From Haliclystus octoradiatus (taxonomy: Eukaryota > Cnidaria > Staurozoa > Stauromedusae > Haliclystidae), in assembly GCA_916610825.1 (NCBI GenBank), contig OU744450.1, positions 23,931,338 through 23,995,337 of the forward strand: 64,000 bases of DNA, written 5' to 3'. Shown piece by piece: positions 63,770-64,000 of this stretch. The notes below the pieces were generated by a model. The model searched no databases and was not told where the DNA came from. It saw only the letters and a program-made list of their open reading frames with translations. Position 1 is the first letter of the stretch, and every line of letters begins with the position of its first letter. The translations under genes were made by a program, and so were the position numbers.

Positions 63770-63945
63770 AAAGTCTGACAAAATATTTAGCCTTGTTGAA
63801 TGCTTAAAATTCAACATTTTATAGTGAAATGTTTTGTTGAAATTTGGTCCATCAATCATCTCAATTTTCTCCAGTATTTGCTCTAGCGTTCTGGAATCTA
63901 GGATTGCGGGATTCCTATATGCAAGGTCTGATGAAATATTTGTCC
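63770..63945. repeat. Relative of the GTCCGACAAA MITE in Abl intron 3
   Basis: 'gtctgacaaaatatttagcc' and 'gcgttctggaatctaggatt' match the 34.8-kb and 54.4-kb members. An open frame on the minus strand across it is incidental. Confidence 0.4.
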
Positions 63946-64000
63946 TTACGGGAATCTCATTTTTGCTTCCAAAATGTATCAATGTAAACGTATTGTATTG

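Overview
This is a window of AT-rich metazoan nuclear DNA. The genes have spliced exons with GT-AG borders. The products are animal-specific: a laminin chain, an Abl tyrosine kinase, chitin-binding/chitin deacetylase proteins, a PAN plus fibrinogen-domain protein, an SLC23-type transporter end and an SV2-related transporter. The space between and inside genes is full of short inverted-repeat transposons, tRNA-derived SINEs and decayed non-LTR retrotransposons. Secreted CBM14-chitin deacetylases point to an invertebrate. I cannot name the phylum from sequence alone.

Layout: 1.3-1.5 kb, last exon of a nucleobase/ascorbate (SLC23) transporter (+). 2.6-4.1 kb, an intronless SVOP-like MFS transporter (-), convergent with it. 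4.5-10.9 kb, a transposon field: a Harbinger-like element split by a non-LTR retrotransposon, a ~1 kb inverted pair, and a 2.6 kb palindrome. 11.3-14.4 kb, a five-exon PAN-fibrinogen gene (-). 16.2-24.2 kb, chitin deacetylase A (-, 7 exons, 710 aa, membrane anchored). 29.6-34.7 kb, chitin deacetylase B (+, 6 exons, 593 aa, secreted), divergent from A. 37.1-56.3 kb, a 17-exon laminin chain (-, 1803 aa). 60.5 kb to the window end, the 5' half of Abl (+), with a myristoylated first exon.

Exon chains were built by hand from splice signals and reading phase. All four multi-exon genes that end inside the window or run off it keep frame through every junction, and the totals for CDA-A, CDA-B and laminin are exact multiples of three.

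The most interesting result is the laminin. Its short arm carries both a domain IV type B (normally beta, or some alpha chains) and a laminin IV type A domain (gamma/alpha). Its coiled coil opens with a gamma-like Cys-Pro-Pro-Cys motif, and the chain stops right after the coil with no LG domains. That beta/gamma hybrid layout is not one of the standard alpha, beta or gamma architectures. Other points of note are the membrane-anchored versus secreted deacetylase pair, a 91-bp triplication that copies a splice donor, a 131-bp satellite with a five-monomer higher-order repeat in a laminin intron, and a family of long hairpins whose two arms match each other better than they match other copies.

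The genes share a theme of extracellular matrix and surface biology (laminin, chitin modification, lectin-like FReD), but nothing in the sequence shows that they are co-regulated.
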